A stretch of DNA of 64,000 nucleotides from an uncultured bacterium. Lineage in GTDB: Bacteria; Cyanobacteriota; Vampirovibrionia; Gastranaerophilales; Gastranaerophilaceae. Below, piece after piece: positions 1 to 8,225 of this stretch; within the stretch, counting starts at the first letter, position 1, and every line of letters starts with the position of its first letter. Location: the NCBI GenBank assembly GCA_902475545.1, contig CABRZP010000007.1:43666-107665 (forward strand), read 5' to 3'. A program made the position numbers and the translations under genes. The notes beneath the pieces are model-generated. The model was not told where the DNA came from and made no database searches. It saw only the letters and a list, made by a program, of their open reading frames with translations.

Positions 1-1698
1 TTTTGAAGAATTTAAAAGTTCCATCGCTACATAAGCCGCATGCGGATCGTCAACAACAATATGTGATAAACGACCGCCAAAGGCAATATCCAAAGCTAGT
101 GAATACTCTTCATCAACAGAACCCAACTGCATTAATGGAGCATGAACCCCTTCCAGATTTGCATTCATAACCGTATTTATAGGAAGACTTGATGCTGAAG
201 ATGAATTAGCTCTTCTCTGAGCCTCTATATCAGATAATTTTCGATAAGCTGCTCGCACATCATAATCATAGTGTTCAACTGCAGTTTTTGTATCATCAAG
301 TTCTTTCATTGTATTTGTCTGGATTTCTTTTAATTCATCCATCTCTTTTTTCAAATCAGAAACTTGAAGTTCTTTTAAAGATTGATTATCTCCAAAATTT
401 GCCTTGGCATTTTCTGCATTTTCAATAAAATCTTTTGCTTCTTGAACTTCTTTTTTTAGATTTTTTAATTCATTTTCCTTTGGCAATGAAGTTTTTAACA
501 AATCATTATCTTTATCTTTTAAGGAATCCAGAGTACGTGATAAATCGTTTCTTTCCTGAATATATTTATCCGCAGTAGAACTCAAACCTGATATATCTTT
601 CAACTTTTGAGATAATTCATCTTTCTTTTCTTTAAGTTGAGTTTCTATAATTCCAATCTTATCGTGTGAAAGTTTAATATTTAATCTTTCATCTTCAATT
701 TTTTTCTTATAAGTTTCAATACCGTTTTTAGCGTTTTCTATTGATTGCAAGCCCTTTTGAATTTGAGTTTGTGAATAATCAATAGCATTTTTCTTGGTTT
801 GAATACGTGCAGACAAATCACTCTGAGCATCTTTTAATTTGTTACGCTCATCTTCGCCCTGTTCTTTTAATTTTGCATCTAATTCCTTATATTTTTCAGT
901 TATAAGTTGAATTTTTTCATCTAAATCTTTTTTATTAAGCTGTTCCTCTTTTAATTTTTTATTTGATTGAAGAATATTTTCATGGGCCATTTCCAGATTT
1001 CTTTTCAAATCAAAGAATTTAACAGTACTTATTTGTGACTCAAAACCGGCTTTTTCTTCTTGTAATTTTTTATATTTGAGAGCAACTTCTCTTTCAGCTT
1101 TTAGCTGTTCAAGGTTTTTTTCGACCTCTGACAAAATAAGTGAAGCTGTTTCAACACGTTGTTCAACAGTTTTCAATTCATTTGTTGCCTGATCTATACG
1201 GCGATCAAAATCTGCAACACCTGCGATTTCATCAATAATACCACGACGGGCTTTTGAGGAACACATAACAATACTGTTAACATCACCTTGCATCATAACA
1301 TTGTAACTGTTAGGTGTAATATTATATTTTTCCAAAATTCCACGGATATTTGTTAAGGTATCAATTTTATCATTAAGGTAATATGTACTTGCATAACCTT
1401 GATTAGTTTTCTTAATTCGTCTTGCAACAGAAAGTTCTCCAATAGTATCAACATCACCAAATGTAACTTTTACCATTGCCTCATTTTTATTATTAAAGGT
1501 TGTAATAAAATCAGATAAATTTTCAATACGCAAAGCACTACCAGTACGCAAGCCTAATGCGAACATTACACTGTCTATAATATTACTCTTACCGGAACCG
1601 TTTGGACCCGAGACAGTAGTAAACCCTTTCAATAGGGGGATTTCTGATTTATTTGCAAATGATTTAAAATTATCTATCTCTAATTGTTTTATGTACAT
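1..1698 (-). CDS. smc: chromosome segregation ATPase SMC, N-terminal part (cut by window edge)
   Basis: The reading frame stays open to base 1, so the C-terminal half lies outside. It starts MYIKQLEIDNFKSFA and has a Walker A motif GPNGSGKSN at about residues 31-39. The signature NVMMQGDVNSIV follows, then a long Glu/Lys-rich coiled coil (about residues 170-500). The last visible residues (GVHAPLMQLGSVDEEY, ALDIAFGGRLSHIVVDD) match the start of the SMC hinge. SMC with ScpA/ScpB compacts and separates sister chromosomes. The visible 566 residues are about half of a usual SMC of about 1,170-1,200 residues. No clear Shine-Dalgarno is visible before the ATG. Family assignment is secure from the ATPase head and hinge. 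Confidence 0.95.
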   Translation of the reverse strand, partial: MYIKQLEIDNFKSFANKSEIPLLKGFTTVSGPNGSGKSNIIDSVMFALGLRTGSALRIENLSDFITTFNNKNEAMVKVTFGDVDTIGELSVARRIKKTNQGYASTYYLNDKIDTLTNIRGILEKYNITPNSYNVMMQGDVNSIVMCSSKARRGIIDEIAGVADFDRRIDQATNELKTVEQRVETASLILSEVEKNLEQLKAEREVALKYKKLQEEKAGFESQISTVKFFDLKRNLEMAHENILQSNKKLKEEQLNKKDLDEKIQLITEKYKELDAKLKEQGEDERNKLKDAQSDLSARIQTKKNAIDYSQTQIQKGLQSIENAKNGIETYKKKIEDERLNIKLSHDKIGIIETQLKEKKDELSQKLKDISGLSSTADKYIQERNDLSRTLDSLKDKDNDLLKTSLPKENELKNLKKEVQEAKDFIENAENAKANFGDNQSLKELQVSDLKKEMDELKEIQTNTMKELDDTKTAVEHYDYDVRAAYRKLSDIEAQRRANSSSASSLPINTVMNANLEGVHAPLMQLGSVDEEYSLALDIAFGGRLSHIVVDDPHAAYVAMELLNSSK

Positions 1699-1796
1699 AA
1701 ATTTACCCGAGTATAGTGTATATACCTATTATTGCAGGTAAAACCAGGTCATGTCAAAAATATTTAATAATATTTACATTTTAGAGATATCTGTAA

Positions 1797-2969
1797 TTAA
1801 TTTTCGGTTTGATATTCTTTTGCAAATTCAGGGTTAACTGCAAGCCACTTAAATGCTTGAGTTTCCACTTCAGGAATATCAATTACAAAAGTTCCGCCAT
1901 AACGACCTCTTGAAAATACAAGATAGCCTTCTTTTGCTAAGTTATGAAAAGCTTTACGAATTGTATTAGAACTTAAATCAAGTCTTTTTGCCAATTCTTC
2001 AATTGACGGAAGTTTATCACCAACTTCATAATCTGATGCAATCATTTTTTTTATATAATTTTGAGTTTTTTCATAATGATAAAATGCAGTGTCTTTTGCA
2101 GGTGCAAAAATTGAAGTTTCAGGTTTTAAATTTGAAATCGGTGCATTCGGAATTCTAACAACAGAAGTTCCATAACGACCTCTTCTTGCCAAAAGAATAC
2201 CTCTATCAATTAAAACTTGTAATGCATCATGTACAGTTTTTAAACTTGCTTTTAATTGTACAGATAAATCCTTATGAGAAGGCACTTTATCACCAACTTT
2301 TAAATTTTTAGTAATATAATTTTCTAAATCTTTTACAACCATATCTACAAGAGTTTCAACACCTTGTCCGCCTGATGAATTTTCCACATCAAAATCCAAA
2401 CGGTTGATATACCAACCATTTTCATTAGATTTTTTATACTTATGAATTAATATTTCTTGAGAAGCTAAATAATCAAGAGCAAGTCGTGTTGTATTAACAG
2501 AAAAACCAATAATAGTCGAAATTGTTTTTGTAGATGGTAAAGATGCACCTTCTCTAAAACCATCAGATAAAATATATCTTTTTATTGCCTCAGCAGCAAG
2601 TTCCCTTTTTGATGTTAATTTTCTTAATCCGGCAGATGGAGCATTTACATCTCTTACAAGAGTTCCAATACATTGTTTAGATTCGACAACTCCCATATCT
2701 TCAATTTGACGAAATGCGTTTTGCATCGTTCCGATACTTACACCCAGCAAATAAGCAAATTCAGCTTTTGAAGGTAAAATATTATCAACTTTCATTGTTC
2801 CATTATCTAAACCGTCTGAAATTTTTTCGGTAAGCCATTTAGAAATTACTGAAACCTTTGATTCAAAAGTATTTTTCAAGTCGGGAAGGACACCCTCAAA
2901 CAGTTCAATATCCAAAGAAACTAATTCTGATTTTTTAGGAAACATAAAGTTGTTATTTTGTGTATTCAT
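1797..2969 (-). CDS. GntR-like regulator with four tandem winged-helix domains
   Basis: The 390-residue protein is almost entirely four repeats of a GntR-type winged-helix DNA-binding domain. They lie at about residues 40-107, 118-190, 205-272 and 293-365. Each repeat has the GntR pattern of a basal helix, a 'G..LPS...LA..L..S..T...A...L...G' helix-turn-helix core and a wing. Repeats 3 and 4 end in nearly identical wings (RRGRYGTSVV and SRGRYGGTFV). No effector-binding domain (FCD, UTRA or aminotransferase-like) is present, whereas a normal GntR protein has one wHTH plus an effector domain. Upstream on its own strand is a CTAGCAAA box (3030-3037) and a TATACAT -10-like hexamer, so self-regulation is possible. 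It probably binds extended or repeated operators; targets are unknown. Confidence 0.85.
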   Translation of the reverse strand: MNTQNNNFMFPKKSELVSLDIELFEGVLPDLKNTFESKVSVISKWLTEKISDGLDNGTMKVDNILPSKAEFAYLLGVSIGTMQNAFRQIEDMGVVESKQCIGTLVRDVNAPSAGLRKLTSKRELAAEAIKRYILSDGFREGASLPSTKTISTIIGFSVNTTRLALDYLASQEILIHKYKKSNENGWYINRLDFDVENSSGGQGVETLVDMVVKDLENYITKNLKVGDKVPSHKDLSVQLKASLKTVHDALQVLIDRGILLARRGRYGTSVVRIPNAPISNLKPETSIFAPAKDTAFYHYEKTQNYIKKMIASDYEVGDKLPSIEELAKRLDLSSNTIRKAFHNLAKEGYLVFSRGRYGGTFVIDIPEVETQAFKWLAVNPEFAKEYQTEN

Positions 2970-3029
2970 AATATTTCTACCTACCTTGTTTTAATTTTAC
3001 ACTATGTATAAAAAAACATCAATCATTTT

Positions 3030-3037
3030 TTTGCTAG
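3030..3037 (-). promoter_or_regulatory. CTAGCAAA box upstream of the four-wHTH regulator
   Basis: Read on the minus strand, CTAGCAAA lies about 60 nt before the regulator's ATG. A TATACA hexamer begins 27 nt into the element, which places the box near the -35 region. The same octamer occurs in the same orientation and at a similar distance before the genes starting at 7557(-), 30052(-) and 54497(+). It could be a lineage-specific -35 element or an operator. Confidence 0.45.
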
Positions 3038-3091
3038 TACATTGAGTTTTATTACGAAGATTAAAATAAAATTGACTTGTTTAAAATTGTG

Positions 3092-4285
3092 ATGAATACT
3101 AAAAGTATGATAAAACAAAAGTTTATAGCATTAGTAGATTGTGACTCCTTCTTCGTATCTTGTGAACAAAAAAGAAATCCTGAATTAAAAGGAAAAGCTG
3201 TTTGCGTACTTTCAAATAATGAAGGGTGTGTAATTTCACGTTCAAAAGAAGCTAAAAGAATGGGCGTAAAAATGGGTGAACCATATTTTATGGCAAAAAA
3301 AGAACACCCTAAAGCAATTTACATCACCGCAGATCATGATTATTATAAATACGTATCAGAACTGGTAATGAATGTATTAAAAGATTTTAGCCCTTATGTT
3401 GAAATATACTCAATTGATGAAGCTTTTGTTGATTTGACCGGTTTGAAAAAATTGTACAAGAAAAATTACTATAAACTTGCACTACTATTAAAAAATAAAA
3501 TTTATGAACAAACAGATATCCCTGTTTCAATTGGAGTAAGTTCATCAAAAACGCTGGCTAAATTAGCCTCCGACAAAGCTAAAAACTCACTGAATGGCAT
3601 CTATTTAATCGGCAAAATGAAAATAAAAAAAGAACTGAAAAATACAAAGATTGAAGAAATTTGGGGAATTGGCAGACGATTATCTTTAAAATTAAGAAAA
3701 AACGGAATTCTAACCGCAGAAGAATTGGTTTACAGAAGCGATAAATGGTTGGATGCAAATATAGGAATTCATGGTATCGAAATGAGACATGAACTACTGG
3801 GAGAGATGACATCGGAAGTGTCTTCAAAACTCAAAATCCCCAAATCTATTCAGAATACCAGAGCATTCGGAATTTTTACAAACGATATTAATTACATAAA
3901 AAACGAATTAAATAGACATATTCACACCTCATGCAGGAAATTAAGAAAATACCAGACTAAATGTTCCTTGATTGGAGTAATGCTTCGAACTAAAGATTTT
4001 AAAGTATTTTATACAAAACAAGAATTATTAACCCCGACAGATTTTGAATTAGAAATATCTAATATTGCAATTAAACTTCTTGAAAAAATCCATCAACCAA
4101 ACATTTTATACCGTAGCACAGGAATAATATTAGAAAAATTTGGAGAACAGGGAACTCAGCAATTACAATTATATACAGACACTACAAAAGAAACTAAAAA
4201 GCAAAAATTAGCACAATGCTTTGACAAATTAGAGGCAAAATTCGGTAAAAATATAGTTCAAACAGGATTCACAACAAAACATTAG
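3092..4285 (+). CDS. umuC: Y-family DNA polymerase, UmuC-type
   Basis: This is a translesion DNA polymerase. It has the N-terminal catalytic motif ALVDCDSFFVSCEQ, the palm motif EIYSIDEAFVDLTG with the SIDEAF acidic pair, and the thumb/HhH segment EIWGIGRRLSLKLRKNGI. The C-terminal UmuC tail domain (YRSTGIILEKF...LAQCFDKLEAKFGKNIVQTGF) is present, which favours UmuC over DinB. The length, about 400 residues, is close to E. coli UmuC (422). No umuD or lexA-like gene lies nearby and I see no convincing LexA operator. The frame extends upstream to a TTG at 3077, but the ATG at 3092 or 3107 is more credible; none has a clear ribosome binding site. Confidence 0.9.
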   Translation: MNTKSMIKQKFIALVDCDSFFVSCEQKRNPELKGKAVCVLSNNEGCVISRSKEAKRMGVKMGEPYFMAKKEHPKAIYITADHDYYKYVSELVMNVLKDFSPYVEIYSIDEAFVDLTGLKKLYKKNYYKLALLLKNKIYEQTDIPVSIGVSSSKTLAKLASDKAKNSLNGIYLIGKMKIKKELKNTKIEEIWGIGRRLSLKLRKNGILTAEELVYRSDKWLDANIGIHGIEMRHELLGEMTSEVSSKLKIPKSIQNTRAFGIFTNDINYIKNELNRHIHTSCRKLRKYQTKCSLIGVMLRTKDFKVFYTKQELLTPTDFELEISNIAIKLLEKIHQPNILYRSTGIILEKFGEQGTQQLQLYTDTTKETKKQKLAQCFDKLEAKFGKNIVQTGFTTKH

Positions 4286-4335
4286 TAATTTTTTTTGTTT
4301 ATTGTACAATCATATAAATCAAAAGGGATATTTAT

Positions 4336-4677
4336 ATGAAAATAAACAAAATTACTTATAATCAAACAACATTTCAAGGATCGCATGAATACCAAAAACC
4401 AAATTTCTTAGAAAAATTTTACGACAATACAAAAAATTCTGCAGACATGACTGATGCAATACTTGTCCCTCGCACAATTTTCAAAGGATACTTGGGAATC
4501 ATGAGCGGAACAACCCTCATTACACTTGGGTCAGTATTAAATAAATACTCAAAATTATCAAAATCGTTAACAATAACAGGACTATTAGCATCCTTATATG
4601 GGACATGGGCTTTTGTCCGCCCTTATATTATAAAAGATGCCAAGGGTGTTGTTACTGCTGAAAACTTAAAAGCTTAG
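4336..4677 (+). CDS. small membrane protein with N-terminal TFQGS motif (unknown)
   Basis: I do not recognise a family for this 113-residue protein. The N-terminus reads KINKITYNQTTFQGSHEY, one of the Phe-centred motifs that recur in unknown proteins of this window. Two hydrophobic segments (about residues 55-72 and 79-97, ending in SLYGTWAFVRP) suggest a membrane hairpin. A Shine-Dalgarno AAAGGGAT sits 6 nt before the ATG. It lies about 50 nt after umuC on the same strand and convergent with the next gene, which ends 2 nt beyond its stop codon. Confidence 0.7.
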   Translation: MKINKITYNQTTFQGSHEYQKPNFLEKFYDNTKNSADMTDAILVPRTIFKGYLGIMSGTTLITLGSVLNKYSKLSKSLTITGLLASLYGTWAFVRPYIIKDAKGVVTAENLKA

Positions 4678-4679
4678 CA

Positions 4680-5294
4680 CTAACTTTTTTTATCAAACTT
4701 AATAGTAATAGGTACTAATAATTGATAATTATGCAGCATTCCGTGCTTTTGAAGCCAACAGGCAACTTTATTTGCAAAACTCAAATCCCTACTGCCTGAA
4801 GTCATTTCAGTAAAGTTTGAATCAAAATTGTATACATCATAAACATAACCGGTTACTGAGCCATCCGGATTTTCTTTTAATCCGGTCAAGGTACAACCGT
4901 TTATAGCACGTTTTATATCTTTATTATCATTAGCAGCAACTACAAATTTAAATTTTCTGTTTCCGTCTTTATCTTTAATTTTACCGTTTTTCCAATCCAT
5001 TACAGCTTTTTTAATATTTGTAGAATTACTTAAAGCCTTAGACAACTGACTATCTTTTGAATAAATCAATATCCTGTCAGCTTTTGAAGCTGGAAGTCGT
5101 AAATTTTTTCTTATATTTTCAATATTTTTATTATTACTAACGGTATATTCTTTATTAGATTTTACATCTTTAGGATTACTTAAAGAGATACTCATTAATG
5201 CCGCAGCATTCGGACACTTTGCATTAACGCCTGCATTGAGGGATTTGAGTATTGACTCCGGTGTATAAAGAGTCGGTCCTAATAAAATTGGCAT
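4680..5294 (-). CDS. hypothetical protein, 204 aa
   Basis: No family is recognised. The N-terminus MPILLGPTLYTPESILKSL contains no cleavable signal. The middle is rich in Lys/Asn and the C-terminal third is more hydrophobic with likely beta strands (GSVTGYVYDVYNFDSN, LLVPITIKF). A good Shine-Dalgarno (AGGAGAT) precedes the ATG. The upstream region has an ATACTTTATAT box (5312-5332) resembling those before the genes at 24593 and 58638. It is monocistronic. Base composition matches the neighbours, so it is likely a real gene. Confidence 0.65.
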   Translation of the reverse strand: MPILLGPTLYTPESILKSLNAGVNAKCPNAAALMSISLSNPKDVKSNKEYTVSNNKNIENIRKNLRLPASKADRILIYSKDSQLSKALSNSTNIKKAVMDWKNGKIKDKDGNRKFKFVVAANDNKDIKRAINGCTLTGLKENPDGSVTGYVYDVYNFDSNFTEMTSGSRDLSFANKVACWLQKHGMLHNYQLLVPITIKFDKKS

Positions 5295-5311
5295 AATATA
5301 TATCTCCTATG

Positions 5312-5332
5312 TATATAGATATAAAGTATATA
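5312..5332 (-). promoter_or_regulatory. ATACTTTATA-type promoter box
   Basis: On the minus strand the stretch reads TATATACTTTATATCTATAT, about 20-40 nt before the start codon of the gene below. Very similar stretches precede the unknown genes starting at 24593 and 58638 on their own strands. In this AT-rich DNA the match is suggestive only. Confidence 0.3.
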
Positions 5333-5373
5333 CATTTTCAATAATTGCCTTTTAAATTAAGAATTATTAAGTA

Positions 5374-6321
5374 TTATTCATTTAATTTACAATTTAAGAC
5401 TGAACAAACCAAATGAAAGGCAGCATTTACAGGTAAACTTTCAAATAAGGCATTAAGCATCATAAAATCATGATGAGTATTATTAATTCTTACCGAAATA
5501 ACATCAACCCCTGCCTCATCTAGCTTTCGTGCATATTCTTCGCCTTCATCTCTCAGAACATCGTTTTCTGCAGTAATAATAAGTGCAGGCGGAAGATTTT
5601 CCAAATCTGCAATATCAGCATTATTTAAAGATACATAAATACTCTCTCTTTCTTTCTTCTCAGGTAAATAAGCATCCCAGAACCATTCCATAGCTTTTTT
5701 AGTAAGCCATGGTCCATCTTTATATAATTTATAAGACTCAGTTTTCATAGAAGCATCTGTCACCGGATATAACAGCAGTTGAAATGCAATTTTTGGACCT
5801 TGTTCTTTTTGAGTTCTAATACAAGTCGCAGCTGCCATATTTCCACCTGCACTATCCCCTGCAATAACTATTTTATAAGGATTAATATTAAATTTTTTAG
5901 AATTTTCATAAACATAATTTAAAGATAAATATATTTCATCCAAAGCTTGAGGGTATTGAGCTTCCGGAGAACGGGAATAATTTACAAAAACAACACAAGA
6001 ATAAGTACAATTTGCTAATTTTTTAATAAGAGTACTATGAGTTTCAAAATCCCCAAGAATCCAGCCACCGCCATGAACATATAAAATAACAGGAAGGATT
6101 TCATTTTCAGAACCTCTTGGTCTTACAAACTGGAGTTCTATCTTTCCGTTATCAGTTTCAATATATTCATTAAACACAATTGTATCAATATCAATTTTTG
6201 AAGACCGTTGAATATCTGTCAAAAAGTTACGGGCTTCAGTTATTTCCATTTCGTATAAAGGCTTACTATCTGTATTGCTTAATTTATTTATAAAACTACT
6301 TGTAATTCTATCAAGATGCAT
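5374..6321 (-). CDS. alpha/beta hydrolase, hormone-sensitive-lipase type
   Basis: This is a carboxylesterase/lipase-like enzyme of the HSL family. It shows the oxyanion motif HGGGW, the nucleophile elbow GDSAGGN, the acid region around ITAENDVLRDEGEEY and a histidine in THHDFM. The order and spacing match family members of about 300-320 residues. The frame could begin 14 codons earlier, but an AAGGAGAT Shine-Dalgarno lies 7 nt before the internal ATG at 6321, which I take as the start. There is no signal peptide, so it is probably cytoplasmic. The substrate cannot be told from sequence. The gene stands alone and is divergent from tcdA. Confidence 0.9.
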   Translation of the reverse strand: MHLDRITSSFINKLSNTDSKPLYEMEITEARNFLTDIQRSSKIDIDTIVFNEYIETDNGKIELQFVRPRGSENEILPVILYVHGGGWILGDFETHSTLIKKLANCTYSCVVFVNYSRSPEAQYPQALDEIYLSLNYVYENSKKFNINPYKIVIAGDSAGGNMAAATCIRTQKEQGPKIAFQLLLYPVTDASMKTESYKLYKDGPWLTKKAMEWFWDAYLPEKKERESIYVSLNNADIADLENLPPALIITAENDVLRDEGEEYARKLDEAGVDVISVRINNTHHDFMMLNALFESLPVNAAFHLVCSVLNCKLNE

Positions 6322-6444
6322 ATTAATCTCCTTATTATAAAATGATTGTAATTTATTAAACAAAAAACTACATTCCCTTTATGGCGATATTATTATTGAC
6401 CTTTATATATAGTTGTTATTAAATTATTTATAGAAGGATTTAAA

Positions 6445-7173
6445 ATGATAGACCAATTTTCAAGAACTGAACTTCTCATAGGAGAAGATAGCATACAAAA
6501 ATTACAAAACTCCAGAGTTGCTATATTTGGAATTGGAGGGGTCGGCGGTTATACTGTTGAAGCTCTGACAAGAAGCGGAGTTGGAACTCTTGATTTAATT
6601 GATAATGACTCTGTTTGTATTACAAATTTAAATCGTCAAATTATTGCAACTCATAAAACTCTCGGACAAAACAAAGTTGATGTGGCAAAAGAACGAGCTT
6701 TAGATATAAATCCAAATATCAAAATAAATACCTACAACACTTTTTATAATAATGACTCCCAGCACATATTTGAATTCAGCAAATATGATTATATTGTAGA
6801 TGCAATAGACACCGTTGAAGGTAAATTATCATTAATTGAAAATGCAAAAAAATATAATATTCCTATTATTTGTGCAATGGGTGCAGGAAACAAAATGGAT
6901 CCGACAAAATTTGAAGTAACTGATATTTCAAAAACTACAGTTTGTCCTCTTGCTAGAGTAATAAGAAATGAATTAAAAAAACGCCATATAAAAAAAGTTA
7001 AAGTAGTTTTTTCAACAGAACCCCCAATAAAACCGCAAAATACAGAAGAAGAAAGTTATAAAAAAACAATCCCCGGAAGTAATGCATTTGTTCCGCCTGT
7101 TGTTGGATTAATTATTGCAGGGGAAGTAATAAAAGATTTAATAGGATATGATAAAAAAAATACCGGCATTTAA
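6445..7173 (+). CDS. tcdA: tRNA threonylcarbamoyladenosine dehydratase (TcdA/CsdL), E1-like
   Basis: This is an E1-like ATP-dependent enzyme of the ThiF/MoeB/HesA fold. It has the nucleotide loop GIGGVGGYTVEALTRSG and the motif LIDNDSVCITNLNRQI with the Asn-Arg pair typical of E1 enzymes. The length of 242 residues and the sequence VDAIDTVEGKLSLIE fit TcdA, which cyclises the t6A side chain at position 37 of ANN-decoding tRNAs to ct6A. A Shine-Dalgarno GAAGGATT precedes the ATG. The stop codon lies inside the loop of a terminator hairpin. A different E1-like role is possible but less likely. Confidence 0.88.
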   Translation: MIDQFSRTELLIGEDSIQKLQNSRVAIFGIGGVGGYTVEALTRSGVGTLDLIDNDSVCITNLNRQIIATHKTLGQNKVDVAKERALDINPNIKINTYNTFYNNDSQHIFEFSKYDYIVDAIDTVEGKLSLIENAKKYNIPIICAMGAGNKMDPTKFEVTDISKTTVCPLARVIRNELKKRHIKKVKVVFSTEPPIKPQNTEEESYKKTIPGSNAFVPPVVGLIIAGEVIKDLIGYDKKNTGI

Positions 7174-7184
7174 TCCGGTATTTT
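7158..7184. terminator. bidirectional terminator overlapping the tcdA stop
   Basis: The 9-bp stem AAATACCGG/CCGGTATTT closes an 8-nt loop containing the tcdA stop codon. It is flanked by A- and T-runs, so it can serve both convergent genes. Confidence 0.85.
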
Positions 7185-7188
7185 TTAA

Positions 7189-7557
7189 TTATGCATTTAA
7201 ATCTAAATTCATTCCTTTTTCCAATTCATCTAAATCTATTACAGGACCATCAAAAACCGTTTCCGGAGTATCCTGAACATATTTTGCATCCGGTTCAACT
7301 TTTTTAAGTTGTCTTGCTATAAATTCATCGGCTTCTCTGTCTTTACCAACAAACAACAAACCTTCTTTATCCAAACCGATACCTGCTTGACCAAGATGGA
7401 TTTTATCTCTAATCCCTTTAGCACTTAAATTTCCATAACCACGTAATTGAAAATAATCACTTACGCTATCGACAATTTTAGCAAAAGGTTTGTTTGAATA
7501 TGGAACTAATGTTGATGTGAAATTCACACGAGGATTTGAGGTATTATTTGTAATCAT
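7189..7557 (-). CDS. hypothetical protein with N-terminal NFTST motif
   Basis: This is an unknown 122-residue soluble protein. Its N-terminus (NNTSNPRVNFTSTLVPYS) carries the recurrent Phe motif. The rest is mixed alpha/beta, including DYFQLRGYGNLSAKGIRDKI and a Leu/Asp-rich tail (VIDLDELEKGMNLDLNA). It ends 5 nt from the shared terminator. Upstream are a TTAGGAG ribosome binding site and a CTAGCAAA box about 55 nt before the ATG. No enzyme motif is visible. Confidence 0.65.
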   Translation of the reverse strand: MITNNTSNPRVNFTSTLVPYSNKPFAKIVDSVSDYFQLRGYGNLSAKGIRDKIHLGQAGIGLDKEGLLFVGKDREADEFIARQLKKVEPDAKYVQDTPETVFDGPVIDLDELEKGMNLDLNA

Positions 7558-7608
7558 TATTTACTCCTAACTTGTTAACAATTTGTTTAAAACACAAAAA
7601 ATAAAAAT

Positions 7609-7616
7609 TTTGCTAG
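7609..7616 (-). promoter_or_regulatory. CTAGCAAA box
   Basis: On the minus strand CTAGCAAA is followed 21 nt from its first base by GTGTTTTAAA, and the ATG lies about 52 nt beyond the box. The arrangement matches that before the gene at 54497, where GTGTTTTAGA follows at nearly the same spacing. Confidence 0.45.
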
Positions 7617-7629
7617 TGATATAAAAAAT

Positions 7630-8220
7630 TTAATTCATCTGGTCATAAACTCGGCGAACTTCTTTTATATCCTGCCACATTAACCATTTTGGAGAACCTT
7701 TTTCCTTACTGTCATTTCTTAAAAGATATGAAGGATGAAAAATAGGCATCATTTTTGAAAAATGAGGACCTTCAAACCATTTTCCACGCAGTTTTGTTAT
7801 TCCAAGTTTTGTATCAATAAATGAATTAACAGCAACCCTACCACAAAGCAATATTATTCTTGGCTTTAAAATATCAACCTGAGCATTTAGATATTCCCAG
7901 CAAGCTGCTTTTTCTTCAGGTAGGGGATCTCTATTCTCTGGCGGTCTGCATTTTAAGGTATTACAAATATAAATATTTTCATTTCTTGAAAACCCGACAC
8001 AACCCAGAATTTTATCCAATAATTGTCCTGCTTTTCCTACAAAAGGTTCACCTTTCTGATCTTCATAATATCCGGGAGCTTCGCCGATAAGCATTAACTT
8101 TGTATTTGGAACGCCGCCGGAAAAAACTGTATTAGTTCGAGTATGACATAACGAACACCTGTCACATTGCAAACATTTTTCTCTAACTAAATTTAATTGT
8201 TCATCAAATTCTGTTGCCAT
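7630..8220 (-). CDS. udg: uracil-DNA glycosylase, family 4 (4Fe-4S)
   Basis: This enzyme removes uracil from DNA at the start of base-excision repair. The motifs are the catalytic-loop segment IGEAPGYYEDQKGEPFVGKAGQ (split here as IGEAPGYYED and GEPFVGKAGQ), the CNTLKCRPPENR segment, and the uracil-binding motif FHPSYLLRN. N-terminal cysteines at 16, 19, 22 and 25, plus those in CNTLKC, are candidates for the 4Fe-4S ligands of the family. The length of 196 residues is typical. The gene starts 5 nt after the upstream M16 peptidase stop, so the two are probably cotranscribed. Confidence 0.93.
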   Translation of the reverse strand: MATEFDEQLNLVREKCLQCDRCSLCHTRTNTVFSGGVPNTKLMLIGEAPGYYEDQKGEPFVGKAGQLLDKILGCVGFSRNENIYICNTLKCRPPENRDPLPEEKAACWEYLNAQVDILKPRIILLCGRVAVNSFIDTKLGITKLRGKWFEGPHFSKMMPIFHPSYLLRNDSKEKGSPKWLMWQDIKEVRRVYDQMN

Positions 8221-8225
8221 AAGTT

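Noticed and set aside
3036..3050. AGTACATTGAG as a LexA-type operator before umuC
   Set aside because: It lacks the second half-site of the cyanobacterial pattern I know (RGTACNNNDGTWCB), and GTAC alone is not enough.
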